From NCBI GenBank assembly GCA_021780015.1, contig JAJXZN010000218.1, positions 1,564-12,890 on the forward strand: a stretch of DNA of 11,327 bases. The letters are read 5' to 3'. Every line of letters starts with the position of its first letter. The first letter of the stretch is position 1. Positions 4,460 through 11,327 of the stretch are shown here, one piece after another. Both the position numbers and the translations under genes were made by a program. Below the pieces are notes generated by a model. It was not told the DNA's origin. It was given only the letters and a program-made list of their open reading frames with translations, and made no database searches. Source of the stretch: Pseudomonadota bacterium (lineage in GTDB: Bacteria > Pseudomonadota > Alphaproteobacteria > Rhizobiales > Beijerinckiaceae).

Positions 4460-6097
4460 TTAGGCTCTCTCCGTCGCCGGCGCGGCACGGCCGACAAGCT
4501 CCAAAATCTCGGCCCCGCGCTTATCGCGGAGGTCGCGCGCGTCGGCCATCGCGCGCGCAAGGCTTGGCTTGATCTCGCTCGTGATCTCTCGGCCCGCGAC
4601 ATCCCGATAGCGGATGATCCAAGCTCCGGCGGCGCCATCGGCGTCGCCGCGAAGGAGAAATTCGCTATCGGCGTCAGTCGCACGCTGCACCGGTGAAGAC
4701 GATTTCGGACGGACGAATTTGAGCAAGACGCTGAGCGCGGCGAAAGGGACGACGACCAATGGGAAAACGAGCGGCAGCAGGCCGACCAAAAACGCATTGC
4801 TCGTGGCCAAAAAATTGAAGTAGACCCCGACGAAGATGGTCGCCCCGATGAGACCGATGGCGCCAAGCCAGGTCGCAACCATGACCCACGAAGGCTCGCC
4901 GCCATGCCGGTGCAGATAGGCCAGGATGGCCAGCGCCGCAAAAGTCTGCAGAAAAATGATGCCGAACGAGCCGAGGCCAATCAGGACGGGAACACCGGCC
5001 TTGAACGGATCAAGCCCGGTGAGCGCAAAAGGAATGACGGCAATGAGCGTCATCGCGCTGACCGTCAGGCTCGCGCGGTGCGGCGCGCCGGATTTTGGGT
5101 GCGCCGCGCCGAACCACGGCAGAAGCAGCCATTCGCGCCCGAGCGCGAAAATATAGCGCGATGCGGCGTTGTGAATGGCGAGATAGGACGCAAGAATGGA
5201 AAAGCAGACGAAGACGCCCATGATGTCGGTCAGGACTTCACCGCTGTAGCGCGAGAAGATGTTGAACATCAGCTCGCCGGTTTCCTTATTCGCGCGCGCG
5301 GCGATCGCGTCGGGCTCGATGGCGCCGATCGTGACCCATGCCGTGAACAAGTAGAAGACGGCGATGGATATGACCGCGGTATAGGTCGCGATCGGGATCG
5401 AGCGTTTGGGGTCGCGCGCCTCTTCGCCATAAAGCGCGGCGGATTCGAAGCCGACAAAACAGGTGAAGGCGACCATCAAGCTGACGCCGAGCCCCGGCGT
5501 GAACACCGCATGCGGAGTCCAGACGCTTGTCGGCAAGGCCAGCGAAAAACCCTTGGCGTGGATGACTGCAATGTCGAAGATGGCGAGGATGATCACTTCA
5601 CCAATCATCAGAGCGCCGAGGATCGCGGAGGAGAGATCGATCGACCGGTAGCCCAAGACGGCAACGATGCCGATGCCCGTGACGGCATAAGCAAGCCAGG
5701 GCAAATGCAGGCCGGCCTGGTCGAGAACGAGACCGGTGAAATAACCAAAAAAGGCCGCCAGGCCGAAGGTGAAGGCGAGATAGGCCAGAAGCGCGGTATA
5801 AGCCGAACTGACGCCGAGCGTTGGTCCGAGGCCTTCCGAAATATAGGTATAGAAAGCGCCGGTCGCGACGATGCGGCGGCTCATCGCGGCATAGCCGACG
5901 GCAAAACAGAGGAGAATGACACCGGCGATCGCAAAGGCACCCGGCGTCCCGGCCCCATTGCCAAGACCGAGCGCAATGGGAAGATTGCCGATCATCGATG
6001 CGAGCGGCGCCGCGGCGGCGATGACGAGAAAAACGATGCGCGGCGTCGAGAGCGAGGCGCGGCCTTCGACGGCTTGGGAAATCGATGAATTGGCCAT
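4460..6097 (-). CDS. APC-superfamily amino acid permease with C-terminal soluble extension
   Basis: A 545-aa inner-membrane secondary transporter, most likely for amino acids or related amines. The first hydrophobic segment has the small-residue unwound pattern A-A-A-A-P-L-A-S-M-I-G-N typical of TM1 in APC transporters. Then follow G-A-F-Y-T-Y-I-S-E-G-L-G near TM3 and the family signature C-F-V-G-F-E-S-A-A-L-Y-G-E-E-A-R-D-P-K-R-S-I-P at about residues 217-240. About 12 hydrophobic segments are visible up to residue ~464. Residues ~465-545 are hydrophilic and contain A-W-I-I-R-Y-R-D-V-A-G-R-E-I, an Ala/Arg-rich helix and A-E-I-L-E-L-V-G, which looks like a separate small domain. The ATG at 6097 has AAGG 4 nt upstream. 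The gene seems monocistronic. The substrate cannot be read from the sequence. Confidence 0.9.
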   Translation of the reverse strand: MANSSISQAVEGRASLSTPRIVFLVIAAAAPLASMIGNLPIALGLGNGAGTPGAFAIAGVILLCFAVGYAAMSRRIVATGAFYTYISEGLGPTLGVSSAYTALLAYLAFTFGLAAFFGYFTGLVLDQAGLHLPWLAYAVTGIGIVAVLGYRSIDLSSAILGALMIGEVIILAIFDIAVIHAKGFSLALPTSVWTPHAVFTPGLGVSLMVAFTCFVGFESAALYGEEARDPKRSIPIATYTAVISIAVFYLFTAWVTIGAIEPDAIAARANKETGELMFNIFSRYSGEVLTDIMGVFVCFSILASYLAIHNAASRYIFALGREWLLLPWFGAAHPKSGAPHRASLTVSAMTLIAVIPFALTGLDPFKAGVPVLIGLGSFGIIFLQTFAALAILAYLHRHGGEPSWVMVATWLGAIGLIGATIFVGVYFNFLATSNAFLVGLLPLVFPLVVVPFAALSVLLKFVRPKSSSPVQRATDADSEFLLRGDADGAAGAWIIRYRDVAGREITSEIKPSLARAMADARDLRDKRGAEILELVGRAAPATERA

Positions 6098-6150
6098 GCT
6101 ACCTTGAGATATCGGGAGGTCGCGGCGATCTGGGGCGACCCCGCCCTTGC

Positions 6151-6180
6151 TCTATAAACGTTATTGCGGATTGGCGACAA
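6151..6180 (-). promoter_or_regulatory. Possible sigma-70 promoter of the permease gene
   Basis: On the minus strand TTGTCG (6175-6180) is followed after 18 nt by TATAGA (6151-6156), about 54 nt upstream of the ATG at 6097. Each hexamer matches four of six consensus bases. Confidence 0.35.
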
Positions 6181-6279
6181 TTGCCTGCTGCAGGCGGCCT
6201 TGCGGTCCGGCGGGCGCCATTCCGCACAAGCCGAAATTACAGCCCATCATCGATAATCGGATCAGGCGTAGCACGCCAT

Positions 6280-6329
6280 AAAAACGGTTAGCGGCCCTCC
6301 CCCGGGAGTCTGTCGGGAAGACCGCTAAC
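6280..6329 (-). terminator. Intrinsic terminator for leftward transcription
   Basis: GTTAGCGG (6287-6294) pairs with CCGCTAAC (6322-6329); the 27-nt loop can fold further through CTCCC/GGGAG. On the minus strand the stem is followed by CGTTTTTATGG, a good T-run. It would end the transcript of the ene-reductase gene, whose stop is ~135 nt upstream. Confidence 0.6.
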
Positions 6330-6464
6330 ACTGCACTCGCATTGCACATGCAACGCATCGCCACGAGGCGACGCAGACATAGCCGAGGCGCCGAGAGCGC
6401 GACATGAGAAAAGACACACCGCATGATCGGCGGGTTAGGTTTTCGCGCCGCGCCGTCGGCGACG

Positions 6465-7553
6465 CTACGCCAGCGCCGGATAGTCCGTATAGCCGTGCGC
6501 ACCGCCGCCGTAAAATGTCGGCTGGTCCGGCTTGTTCAGCGGCGCATTGCGGCGCAGGCGTTCGACAAGATCCGGATTGGCGATAAACGATACGCCGAAA
6601 GCGATGAGATCGGCGCGCTGCGCATTCAGGGTCTCGATCGCAAGCTCGCGCGTATAGCCGTTGTTGGCGATATAGGCGCCCGAGAAGGTCTTGCGCAGGC
6701 CGACGTAATCGAAGGGCGCATAATCGCGCGCGCCGCCCGTCGCGCCTTCGATGACATGGATATAGGCGAGGCCGCGGGCGCCGAGCTTTTCAACCAGCGG
6801 GAAATAGACTTTGGCCGGATCGCTGTCGGCAATATCGTTGAATGGGCTCACCGGCGAGAGCCTGATGCCGACGCGCTCGCGCGGCCAGACGCTCAGGATC
6901 GCGTCGACGACTTCAAGCGCAAAGCGCAGGCGATTGTCGACCGAGCCGCCGTATGCGTCGGTGCGATGATTGGTCTTATCTTTCAGGAATTGCTCGATCA
7001 GATAGCCGTTCGCACTGTGAATTTCGACGCCGTCGAAACCAGCCTTCTTAGCGTTCTCCGCGGCCGCTACATAATCACGAACAACGGCCTTGATCTCGTC
7101 GATCGTCAGCGCGTGCGGCTCGGAAACCTCGACGAAGCCGCTCTCGACGAAAGTCTGTCCCTTCGCCCGGATCGCGGAAGGCGCGACCGGCGGCGCGCCA
7201 TTCGGCTGCAGCGAGACATGCGAAATGCGGCCGACATGCCAAAGCTGGAGGAAGATTTTGCCGCCGGCCTCGTGTACGGCCTTGGTGACTTTCTGCCAGC
7301 CCTCGACTTGGGCCGGCGAATAAATCCCCGGCGTCCAGATATAGCCTTGGCCTTGCTGCGAGATCTGCGTCGCCTCGGTGATGATGAGGCCGGCCGAAGC
7401 GCGCTGGCGATAATATTCGACATTGAGATCGTTCGGCGCATCCGTGCCGTGGGTCGCGCGGTTGCGCGTCAGCGGCGCCATGACGATGCGATTTCTCAAT
7501 TCGATATCGCCCAGCCGAAAGGGCGAGAAAAGGATGCTGGCGTCCTGCGTCAT
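6465..7553 (-). CDS. Old Yellow Enzyme family ene-reductase (NemA-like)
   Basis: A 362-aa FMN-dependent, NAD(P)H-using oxidoreductase of the OYE/N-ethylmaleimide reductase family, which reduces activated C=C bonds or nitro/nitrate-ester compounds in the cytosol. The TIM-barrel landmarks are in order: M-A-P-L-T-R (T29, FMN-tuning Thr), Q-L-W-H-V-G-R at ~103-109, the substrate-binding pair H179 and N182 in I-H-S-A-N-G-Y with the proton donor Y184, then N-R-L-R-F, R231, and the phosphate-binding end A-F-G-V-S-F-I-A-N-P-D-L. The length matches NemA-type enzymes. The frame is open further upstream to 7631, but the family N-terminus begins at the ATG at 7553, which has GAGGA 8 nt before it. It follows gapR on the same strand with a 111-nt gap. 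The physiological substrate is unknown; detoxification of electrophiles is the usual suggestion. Confidence 0.93.
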   Translation of the reverse strand: MTQDASILFSPFRLGDIELRNRIVMAPLTRNRATHGTDAPNDLNVEYYRQRASAGLIITEATQISQQGQGYIWTPGIYSPAQVEGWQKVTKAVHEAGGKIFLQLWHVGRISHVSLQPNGAPPVAPSAIRAKGQTFVESGFVEVSEPHALTIDEIKAVVRDYVAAAENAKKAGFDGVEIHSANGYLIEQFLKDKTNHRTDAYGGSVDNRLRFALEVVDAILSVWPRERVGIRLSPVSPFNDIADSDPAKVYFPLVEKLGARGLAYIHVIEGATGGARDYAPFDYVGLRKTFSGAYIANNGYTRELAIETLNAQRADLIAFGVSFIANPDLVERLRRNAPLNKPDQPTFYGGGAHGYTDYPALA

Positions 7554-7664
7554 TCCGAGGTCCTCGATTGAGACAAGCTCTTCCCGGCGGGGATGAGAGA
7601 GCCGCATCGCCGTCGGGCATGCGACCGCCATCGAGATAGGAATGGACGCGGCAGTTTGTTAGGT

Positions 7665-7919
7665 TCAGCTCATGTTCAATGCCTGCATGTAGAGGTCGAG
7701 AATCGCCTCCATCTCCTTGCGTTCGGCATGATCCTGCTTGCGGATTTTGACAATCTGCCGCACCGCCTTCGAGTCGAAGCCGCGTCCCTTCAATTCCGCG
7801 TAAACATCGCGGATATCGTCCGAGAGCGCCTTCTTTTCTTCCTCGAGCCGTTCGATCCGCTCGACAAATTGCTTCAATTCCTCGCCCGCGACGCCGGTCT
7901 CGGCGATATCTGCCGTCAT
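7665..7919 (-). CDS. gapR: GapR nucleoid-associated protein (DUF2312)
   Basis: An 84-aa protein of the GapR/DUF2312 family, an essential chromatin protein in Caulobacter that binds overtwisted, AT-rich DNA ahead of replication and transcription and stimulates type II topoisomerases. The sequence is almost entirely helical. Residues ~13-45 form a coiled coil ([16 protein letters not shown]), followed by the family signature [26 protein letters not shown] and a C-terminal helix with L-D-L-Y-M-Q-A-L. Lys/Arg residues along the helices fit DNA contact by a clamp-like tetramer. Start at 7919 with an AAGG ~9 nt upstream, a weak but usable site. Length matches the family. It lies 130 nt after the FGase gene on the same strand. 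Confidence 0.93.
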   Translation of the reverse strand: MTADIAETGVAGEELKQFVERIERLEEEKKALSDDIRDVYAELKGRGFDSKAVRQIVKIRKQDHAERKEMEAILDLYMQALNMS

Positions 7920-7957
7920 GTCACGCTTACCTTGACTTGTTCGCTTTTAAGTTGCGG

Positions 7958-7977
7958 CGCGCCGTTGCAGCGGCGCG
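7958..7977 (-). terminator. GC-rich hairpin after the FGase gene
   Basis: CGCGCCG (7958-7964) pairs perfectly with CGGCGCG (7971-7977) around a 6-nt loop, ~73 nt past the stop of the FGase gene and ~39 nt ahead of gapR. There is no T-run, so terminator function is uncertain; it may separate the two transcripts only partly. Confidence 0.35.
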
Positions 7978-8049
7978 ATTTCGCCGTTTCGTTGCGGCCC
8001 CGGCGGCGCAAAATCAAGCTTTCGCGGGCGAAATCCCCGCAATTCTGGC

Positions 8050-8868
8050 TTAGCCGCGCAGCCGCCCCGCCCGGCTCGCGCAGAAAGCGACCTCATGCAG
8101 CTCCGGCCGCGCCAGAATCGGCTTCAGCACGTCGGCCAGGAGATCGGCCCAGCCGTGCGCCTTCGCCGGGGTTGCGACAAGGTCCTGCCGCACTTCGATC
8201 AAAAGGCCGGCGAGGCCCTTTGCCGTCACCTGCTCATGCAGCGTATCGCCCGGCAGCGCACCATCGTAGGGCTCATTGTCGCCGACAGCGAGGCCGCGCG
8301 CCTGGAGTGCCGCGATCAGCGGCCCCGGCAGGCGCCGATCGCTGTCCCATAGGATGCCGATCTGCCACGGCCGCGCGACGCCGTGCCAGGCAGGCGTGAA
8401 CGTATGCACCGAAATCACCGCCGGGACCGGCCCTTGCGCCGATAAAGCCGCGATCGTCTCCGCAATCGCGGCACGATAAGGCTGCCAGTAAAGGGCGCGG
8501 CGGCGGCCGATTTCAGCCGCATCGATCCGCGCATTGCCGGGAATCAGCCGCCGATCCGAAAGTCGCATCACCAACGTGGGATCGTGCGCGCCGCGATTGG
8601 GGTCAATCAAGAGCCGCGAGAAGCGCGTCAGCAGCGCCGGGGCGCCGAGCTGCGCGGCCAGCCGGCGGGTGAGGTCGGCGGCGCCAATATCATAGGCGAT
8701 ATGCGCTTCGAGATCGGCAGCCGCGAGGCCAAGCCGGCCATAGTGCGCCGGCAGAGCGTTGCTGGCGTGATCGCAGAGCAGCAGAAGGCCGGCGTCCGCG
8801 CCTCCCGCGATCCGCTCGACCGGCTCGAATCCGTCGGTGCCTTGCGCATCGGCCATGCGCCATTTCAT
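8050..8868 (-). CDS. N-formylglutamate amidohydrolase-family protein
   Basis: A 272-aa protein of the FGase family (PF05013), related to HutG-type N-formylglutamate deformylases, metal-dependent hydrolases that in histidine breakdown release formate and glutamate. Family motifs are in order: L-L-C-D-H-A-S-N-A-L-P (metal-site H/D near residues 33-35), H-I-A-Y-D-I-G-A-A, S-R-L-L-I-D-P-N-R-G, V-I-S-V-H-T-F-T-P, I-G-I-L-W-D-S-D, and L-L-I-E-V-R-Q-D-L near the end. There are no other hut genes nearby, so the in vivo substrate may not be formylglutamate; this copy belongs to the chromosomal FGase/DUF1036/pyk neighbourhood. Two starts are possible, ATG 8868 and ATG 8856; neither has a good Shine-Dalgarno sequence. 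I report the longer one. Confidence 0.88.
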   Translation of the reverse strand: MKWRMADAQGTDGFEPVERIAGGADAGLLLLCDHASNALPAHYGRLGLAAADLEAHIAYDIGAADLTRRLAAQLGAPALLTRFSRLLIDPNRGAHDPTLVMRLSDRRLIPGNARIDAAEIGRRRALYWQPYRAAIAETIAALSAQGPVPAVISVHTFTPAWHGVARPWQIGILWDSDRRLPGPLIAALQARGLAVGDNEPYDGALPGDTLHEQVTAKGLAGLLIEVRQDLVATPAKAHGWADLLADVLKPILARPELHEVAFCASRAGRLRG

Positions 8869-8960
8869 GGCGCAGAGGCCGGCAAGTCAACTTTTGGACA
8901 AACCAATTTGGGATGAACCCGGTGCCGAGCCAGATTCTGCTTGCGCGCTCAGGCGGCCAA

Positions 8961-8983
8961 GCCGCTATTCTGCAGAATGCGGC
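8961..8983. promoter_or_regulatory. Extended palindrome in the divergent gap (possible operator)
   Basis: ATTCTGCAGAAT (8967-8978) is a perfect 12-bp palindrome. It is flanked by GCCGC (8961-8965) and GCGGC (8979-8983), which also pair, with one unpaired T at 8966. It sits between the divergent FGase and DUF1036 genes, where an operator would be expected. No regulator is known for it. Confidence 0.35.
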
Positions 8984-9040
8984 CGGAAATCCTCTGAATG
9001 CGCCTCCGTTGCGACAAAGTTTTGCCCCTGTGTCTCATCG

Positions 9041-9493
9041 ATGAATCTCTCCCGAAAGACGCTTTCCTCGGCTTTGCTGCCATTGCTTCTCGCGCCGGCT
9101 CTGCTTGCGGCCGCTCCCGCCTCGGCCGATTTCCGGCTCTGCAATATGAGCGAGAACCGGGTGAGCGTTGCCATTGCCTATACTGACGGCGCCAATTGGG
9201 TGAGCGAGGGCTGGTGGAACCTCAAGGCCGGCGCCTGCGATAATCTCGTGCGCGGGCCTTTGGCGGCGGAATTCTACTATGTCTACGCGATGGACGAACG
9301 CGGCGCCGAATGGAAGGGAAAAGCCTTCATGTGCACCGCCGACCACGAGTTCCGCATCACCGGGCGGCAGGATTGTTTCGTCCGCGGCTTTGACCGCACC
9401 GGCTTCTTCGAAGTCGATACCGGGCGCGATGCGCGCAACTGGACGGTCCAATTAACCGATCCGACGAGCAGCCCGGAACATTCGGGGCCCTGA
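9041..9493 (+). CDS. DUF1036 exported protein, 150 aa
   Basis: A small periplasmic protein of the DUF1036 family. Residues 1-29 are a signal peptide (M-N-L-S-R-K-T, Leu/Ala core, A-P-A-S-A). The mature part begins D-F-R-L-C-N-M-S and contains family features: V-S-V-A-I-A-Y, W-V-S-E-G-W-W-N-L, F-Y-Y-V-Y-A and F-M-C, with four cysteines (R-L-C-N, G-A-C-D, F-M-C-T, Q-D-C-F) that can form two disulfides. The biochemical role is unknown. The ATG at 9041 is chosen because it starts the signal peptide; the frame is open upstream to 8837 without sense, and no strong ribosome binding site precedes the ATG. It lies 150 nt upstream of pyk on the same strand, a neighbour relation I remember from Rhizobiales, but pyk has its own leader. 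Confidence 0.88.
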   Translation: MNLSRKTLSSALLPLLLAPALLAAAPASADFRLCNMSENRVSVAIAYTDGANWVSEGWWNLKAGACDNLVRGPLAAEFYYVYAMDERGAEWKGKAFMCTADHEFRITGRQDCFVRGFDRTGFFEVDTGRDARNWTVQLTDPTSSPEHSGP

Positions 9494-9599
9494 CCGGGCC
9501 GCGGATGGGGTCGGCGCCGCGGCGATCCGTCTTCACGAAAGCGCACAAAATTCCAGCTAGGGGATGATTTTTTCCCCGCGTTCCGTATTAAAGCCAAAA

Positions 9600-9640
9600 C
9601 GTTCGCCTAGGAACGGTATCTATTCGATAGAGGAGATCTC
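9600..9640 (+). promoter_or_regulatory. Palindromic leader before pyk
   Basis: Three short inverted repeats follow each other directly before pyk: CGTTC/GAACG (9600-9615), CTAT-TCG-ATAG (9620-9630) and GAGATCTC (9633-9640). The last overlaps the GAGGAG ribosome binding site of pyk, so folding could affect initiation. The repeats are visible; a regulatory role is a guess. Confidence 0.3.
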
Positions 9641-9643
9641 TCA

Positions 9644-11062
9644 ATGCGACGGCTGCGCCGCTGCAAGATCGTCGCGACTTTGGGTCCGGCGACGGCTCAA
9701 CGTTCTGCCATAGCCGATCTGTTTCGCGCCGGCGCCGACGTCTTCCGCATCAACATGAGCCATGCAAGTCATGACGACATGCGTGAGCGCGTCCAGATGA
9801 TCCGCTCGCTCGAGCACGAGTTCGGCCGGCCGATTGCGATCCTTCTCGATCTGCAAGGGCCGAAACTGCGCATCGGTCTCTTCAAGGAGGGCGCGGTCGA
9901 ACTGAAACGCGGCGAGATTTTCGTGTTCGATTCCGATCCGACGCCCGGCGATGCGAGCCGTGTGTACCTGCCGCATCCGGAGATCCTCCAGGCGCTGCAG
10001 CCGGGCCACAATGTGTTGGTCGACGACGGCAAGGTACGCCTGCACATCACCGAAGCGTCGCCGAAGCACGCCGTAGCTGTGGTCGATGTCAGCGGCCGCG
10101 TCTCCAATCGCAAAGGCGTCAGCCTGCCCGACACCGAAATTCCGGTCGCTTCGATGACCGCCAAGGATCGCGACGATCTGCGCGCCGGTCTTGAGGCGGG
10201 CGTCGATTGGATCGCCGTCTCCTTCGTGCAACGCGCCGAAGACGTCGCCGAGGTCAAGAAGGTCGCCGGCAACCGGGCCCTGGTCCTGGCCAAGATCGAA
10301 AAGCCGCAGGCGATTTCGCGTCTCGAAGAAATCATGGAAGTCTCCGACGCCTTCATGGTGGCGCGCGGCGACCTCGGCGTCGAAATGCCGCTTGAGAAAG
10401 TCCCCGGCTTGCAGAAGCGCATCGGCCGCATCGCGCGCCGGCTCGGCAAGCCGGTCATTGTTGCGACCCAGATGCTCGAATCGATGATCGCGTTGCCGGT
10501 GCCGACCCGCGCCGAAGTCTCCGACGTCGCCTCGGCCTTGTTCGAGGGTGCCGATGCGATCATGCTCTCGGCGGAAAGCGCCTCCGGCCGCTATCCGGTC
10601 GAGGCGGTGGCAACGATGAACAAGATTGCCGAGGAGGTCGAGCGCGATTCCTTCTATCGGCAGATCATCAATGCGCAACGGCCGGCGCCCGAGGCCACCG
10701 TCGCCGACGCCATCGCCACGGCGGCGCGGGACGTGGCCGAAACATTGGATTTGAAGGCGATCGTCGCCTGGACGTCATCGGGCTCGACCGCCTTCCGCAT
10801 CGCCCGCGAGCGGCCGGAGCCGCCGGTGCTCGCCTTGACGCCGAACCGCGACACTGCCCGCCGCCTGGCGCTTGTCTGGGGCGTCCATGCCGTCGTCACG
10901 GAGGACGCGCAGGATGTCGATGACATGACGGATCGCGCCTGCGTCATCGCCGCCGCCGAAGGGTTCGCGACGCCCGCCGAGCGGATCATCATCGTTGCCG
11001 GCGTGCCCTTCGGCTTGCCCGGCGCGACCAATATGGTGCGGATCGCTTCGATCGAGAAATAG
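9644..11062 (+). CDS. pyk: Pyruvate kinase
   Basis: A 472-aa cytosolic glycolytic enzyme converting phosphoenolpyruvate and ADP to pyruvate and ATP. Full length, with all family landmarks: K-I-V-A-T-L-G-P-A-T at the start, F-R-I-N-M-S-H (R35, N37), L-L-D-L-Q-G-P-K-L-R-I-G (D69, K74), the small B domain (~residues 75-160), A-K-I-E-K (catalytic K217, metal ligand E219), A-R-G-D-L-G-V-E (metal-binding D242), A-T-Q-M-L-E-S (T275), and M-L-S-A-E-S-A-S-G-R-Y-P. The C-terminal domain (~350-472) has W-T-S-S-G-S-T-A and ends near G-A-T-N-M-V-R-I, where allosteric effectors bind in related enzymes. The ATG at 9644 follows GAGGAG by a few bases. It follows DUF1036 on the same strand; a weak terminator and the 61-bp repeat array lie downstream. 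Confidence 0.97.
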   Translation: MRRLRRCKIVATLGPATAQRSAIADLFRAGADVFRINMSHASHDDMRERVQMIRSLEHEFGRPIAILLDLQGPKLRIGLFKEGAVELKRGEIFVFDSDPTPGDASRVYLPHPEILQALQPGHNVLVDDGKVRLHITEASPKHAVAVVDVSGRVSNRKGVSLPDTEIPVASMTAKDRDDLRAGLEAGVDWIAVSFVQRAEDVAEVKKVAGNRALVLAKIEKPQAISRLEEIMEVSDAFMVARGDLGVEMPLEKVPGLQKRIGRIARRLGKPVIVATQMLESMIALPVPTRAEVSDVASALFEGADAIMLSAESASGRYPVEAVATMNKIAEEVERDSFYRQIINAQRPAPEATVADAIATAARDVAETLDLKAIVAWTSSGSTAFRIARERPEPPVLALTPNRDTARRLALVWGVHAVVTEDAQDVDDMTDRACVIAAAEGFATPAERIIIVAGVPFGLPGATNMVRIASIEK

Positions 11063-11067
11063 CCGCC

Positions 11068-11107
11068 AAAGCGTCGGACGTCCAAATCGCTCGGCGCTTT
11101 TATGTTT
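11068..11107 (+). terminator. Weak terminator candidate after pyk
   Basis: AAAGCG (11068-11073) pairs with CGCTTT (11095-11100) and is followed by a T-rich stretch TTATGTTT. The stem is short and the loop long. The repeat array that follows is itself hairpin-forming and might end transcription instead. Confidence 0.35.
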
Positions 11108-11108
11108 G

Positions 11109-11312
11109 CACTTTTCGGTCCGATGCTTTGGTCGTTCCCATCGCATCGGATCGTCCGAAAACCGCTTCACACTTTTCGGTCCGATGCTTTGGTCGTTTCC
11201 ATCGCATCGGATCGTCCGAAAACCGCTTCACACTTTTCGGTCCGATGCTTTGGTCGTTCCCATCGCATCGGATCGTCCGAAAACCGCTTCACACTTTTCG
11301 GTCCGATGCTTT
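11109..11312. repeat. Tandem 61-bp hairpin-forming repeat, 3.3 copies
   Basis: Units at 11109-11169, 11170-11230 and 11231-11291 are each 61 bp and nearly identical (unit 2 has TTTCC where units 1 and 3 have TTCCC); a fourth copy breaks off at 11312. Each unit contains CTTTTCGGTCCGATGC and, in inverted orientation, GCATCGG and CCGAAAA. The 45-bp cores 11143-11187, 11204-11248 and 11265-11309 can fold as GCATCGG...CCGAAAA - CCGCTTCACAC - TTTTCGG...CCGATGC hairpins. The GAAGCGGTTTT/GTGTGAAGCGG style centre resembles widespread intergenic palindromes of Rhizobiales. The period is not a multiple of three and no coding sense is apparent. Confidence 0.92.
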
Positions 11313-11327
11313 AGATATCGCGGCCTT

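Larger units (their letters stand above)
6098..6464. other. Intergenic region between permease and ene-reductase
   Basis: This 367-base gap holds the permease promoter candidate (6151-6180) and a minus-strand terminator (6280-6329). Between 6330 and 6464 there are short inverted repeats (TTGCA-CA-TGCAA near 6350 and TCGCC-ACGA-GGCGA near 6360-6375) but no coding frame that I can support. Confidence 0.6.

Noticed and set aside
4904..6088. Long open frame on the plus strand opposite the permease gene
   Set aside because: Its product is hydrophilic and rich in Arg, Gly, Asp and Glu without domain motifs. It is the antisense shadow of a GC-rich gene; the minus-strand frame encodes a clear APC permease.
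6423..7571. Long plus-strand open frame opposite the ene-reductase
   Set aside because: It shows no recognisable motif, while the minus strand carries all Old Yellow Enzyme landmarks. GC-rich codon use keeps the opposite frame open.
9641..10678. Minus-strand frame of 345 codons within pyk
   Set aside because: It is the antisense of a fully conserved pyruvate kinase; its composition is His/Arg/Asp-rich and it shows no domain.
11102..11314. Open frame through the tandem repeats
   Set aside because: The 61-bp period shifts frame at each unit and there is no ribosome binding site; the DNA is a hairpin repeat array, not a gene.

Overview
The window looks like chromosomal DNA of a GC-rich alphaproteobacterium of the Rhizobiales (Hyphomicrobiales). 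The evidence is the GapR/DUF2312 gene, the group pyruvate kinase - DUF1036 - N-formylglutamate amidohydrolase - GapR (an arrangement I remember from this order), short secreted Gly-, Pro- and Cys-containing proteins, and hairpin-forming intergenic repeats of a rhizobial style. A Beijerinckiaceae/Methylocystaceae-like member is a guess. No phage, transposase, CRISPR, tRNA or rRNA gene was seen.

Left third (1-4300): short genes around one Crp/Fnr-family regulator (1173-1931, +). Apart from this regulator and a 70-codon gene at 4085-4297, all genes here read on the minus strand: the start of a secreted or outer-membrane protein (1-279, cut by the window edge), a 67-aa conserved hypothetical (464-667), two ~65-aa paralogues (810-1022 and 3618-3803), and three small exported proteins (2057-2284, 2471-2914, 3085-3318). 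The intergenic gaps hold six matches, perfect or with one mismatch, to the FNR/FixK operator TTGAY-N4-RTCAA. Two are perfect: 1102-1115, ahead of the regulator, and 3561-3574. The regulator keeps the E-x-x-S-R recognition residues expected for such sites. I read this part as a probable low-oxygen (FNR/FixK-type) regulon island. It includes a possible operator-controlled small RNA that ends at a strong terminator at 3449-3473.

Middle (4300-8870): minus-strand metabolic and housekeeping genes. These are an APC-superfamily permease with an unusual soluble C-terminal extension (4460-6097), an Old Yellow Enzyme ene-reductase (6465-7553), the nucleoid protein GapR (7665-7919) and an N-formylglutamate amidohydrolase-family enzyme (8050-8868).

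Right part (8870-11327): a divergent intergenic region with a palindrome, then plus-strand DUF1036 (9041-9493) and pyruvate kinase (9644-11062). The window closes with a tandem array of a 61-bp hairpin-forming repeat (three full units plus a partial unit) just downstream of pyk.

All readings were made by eye. Family names come from recognisable motifs; the promoters, operators and small RNA are predictions.
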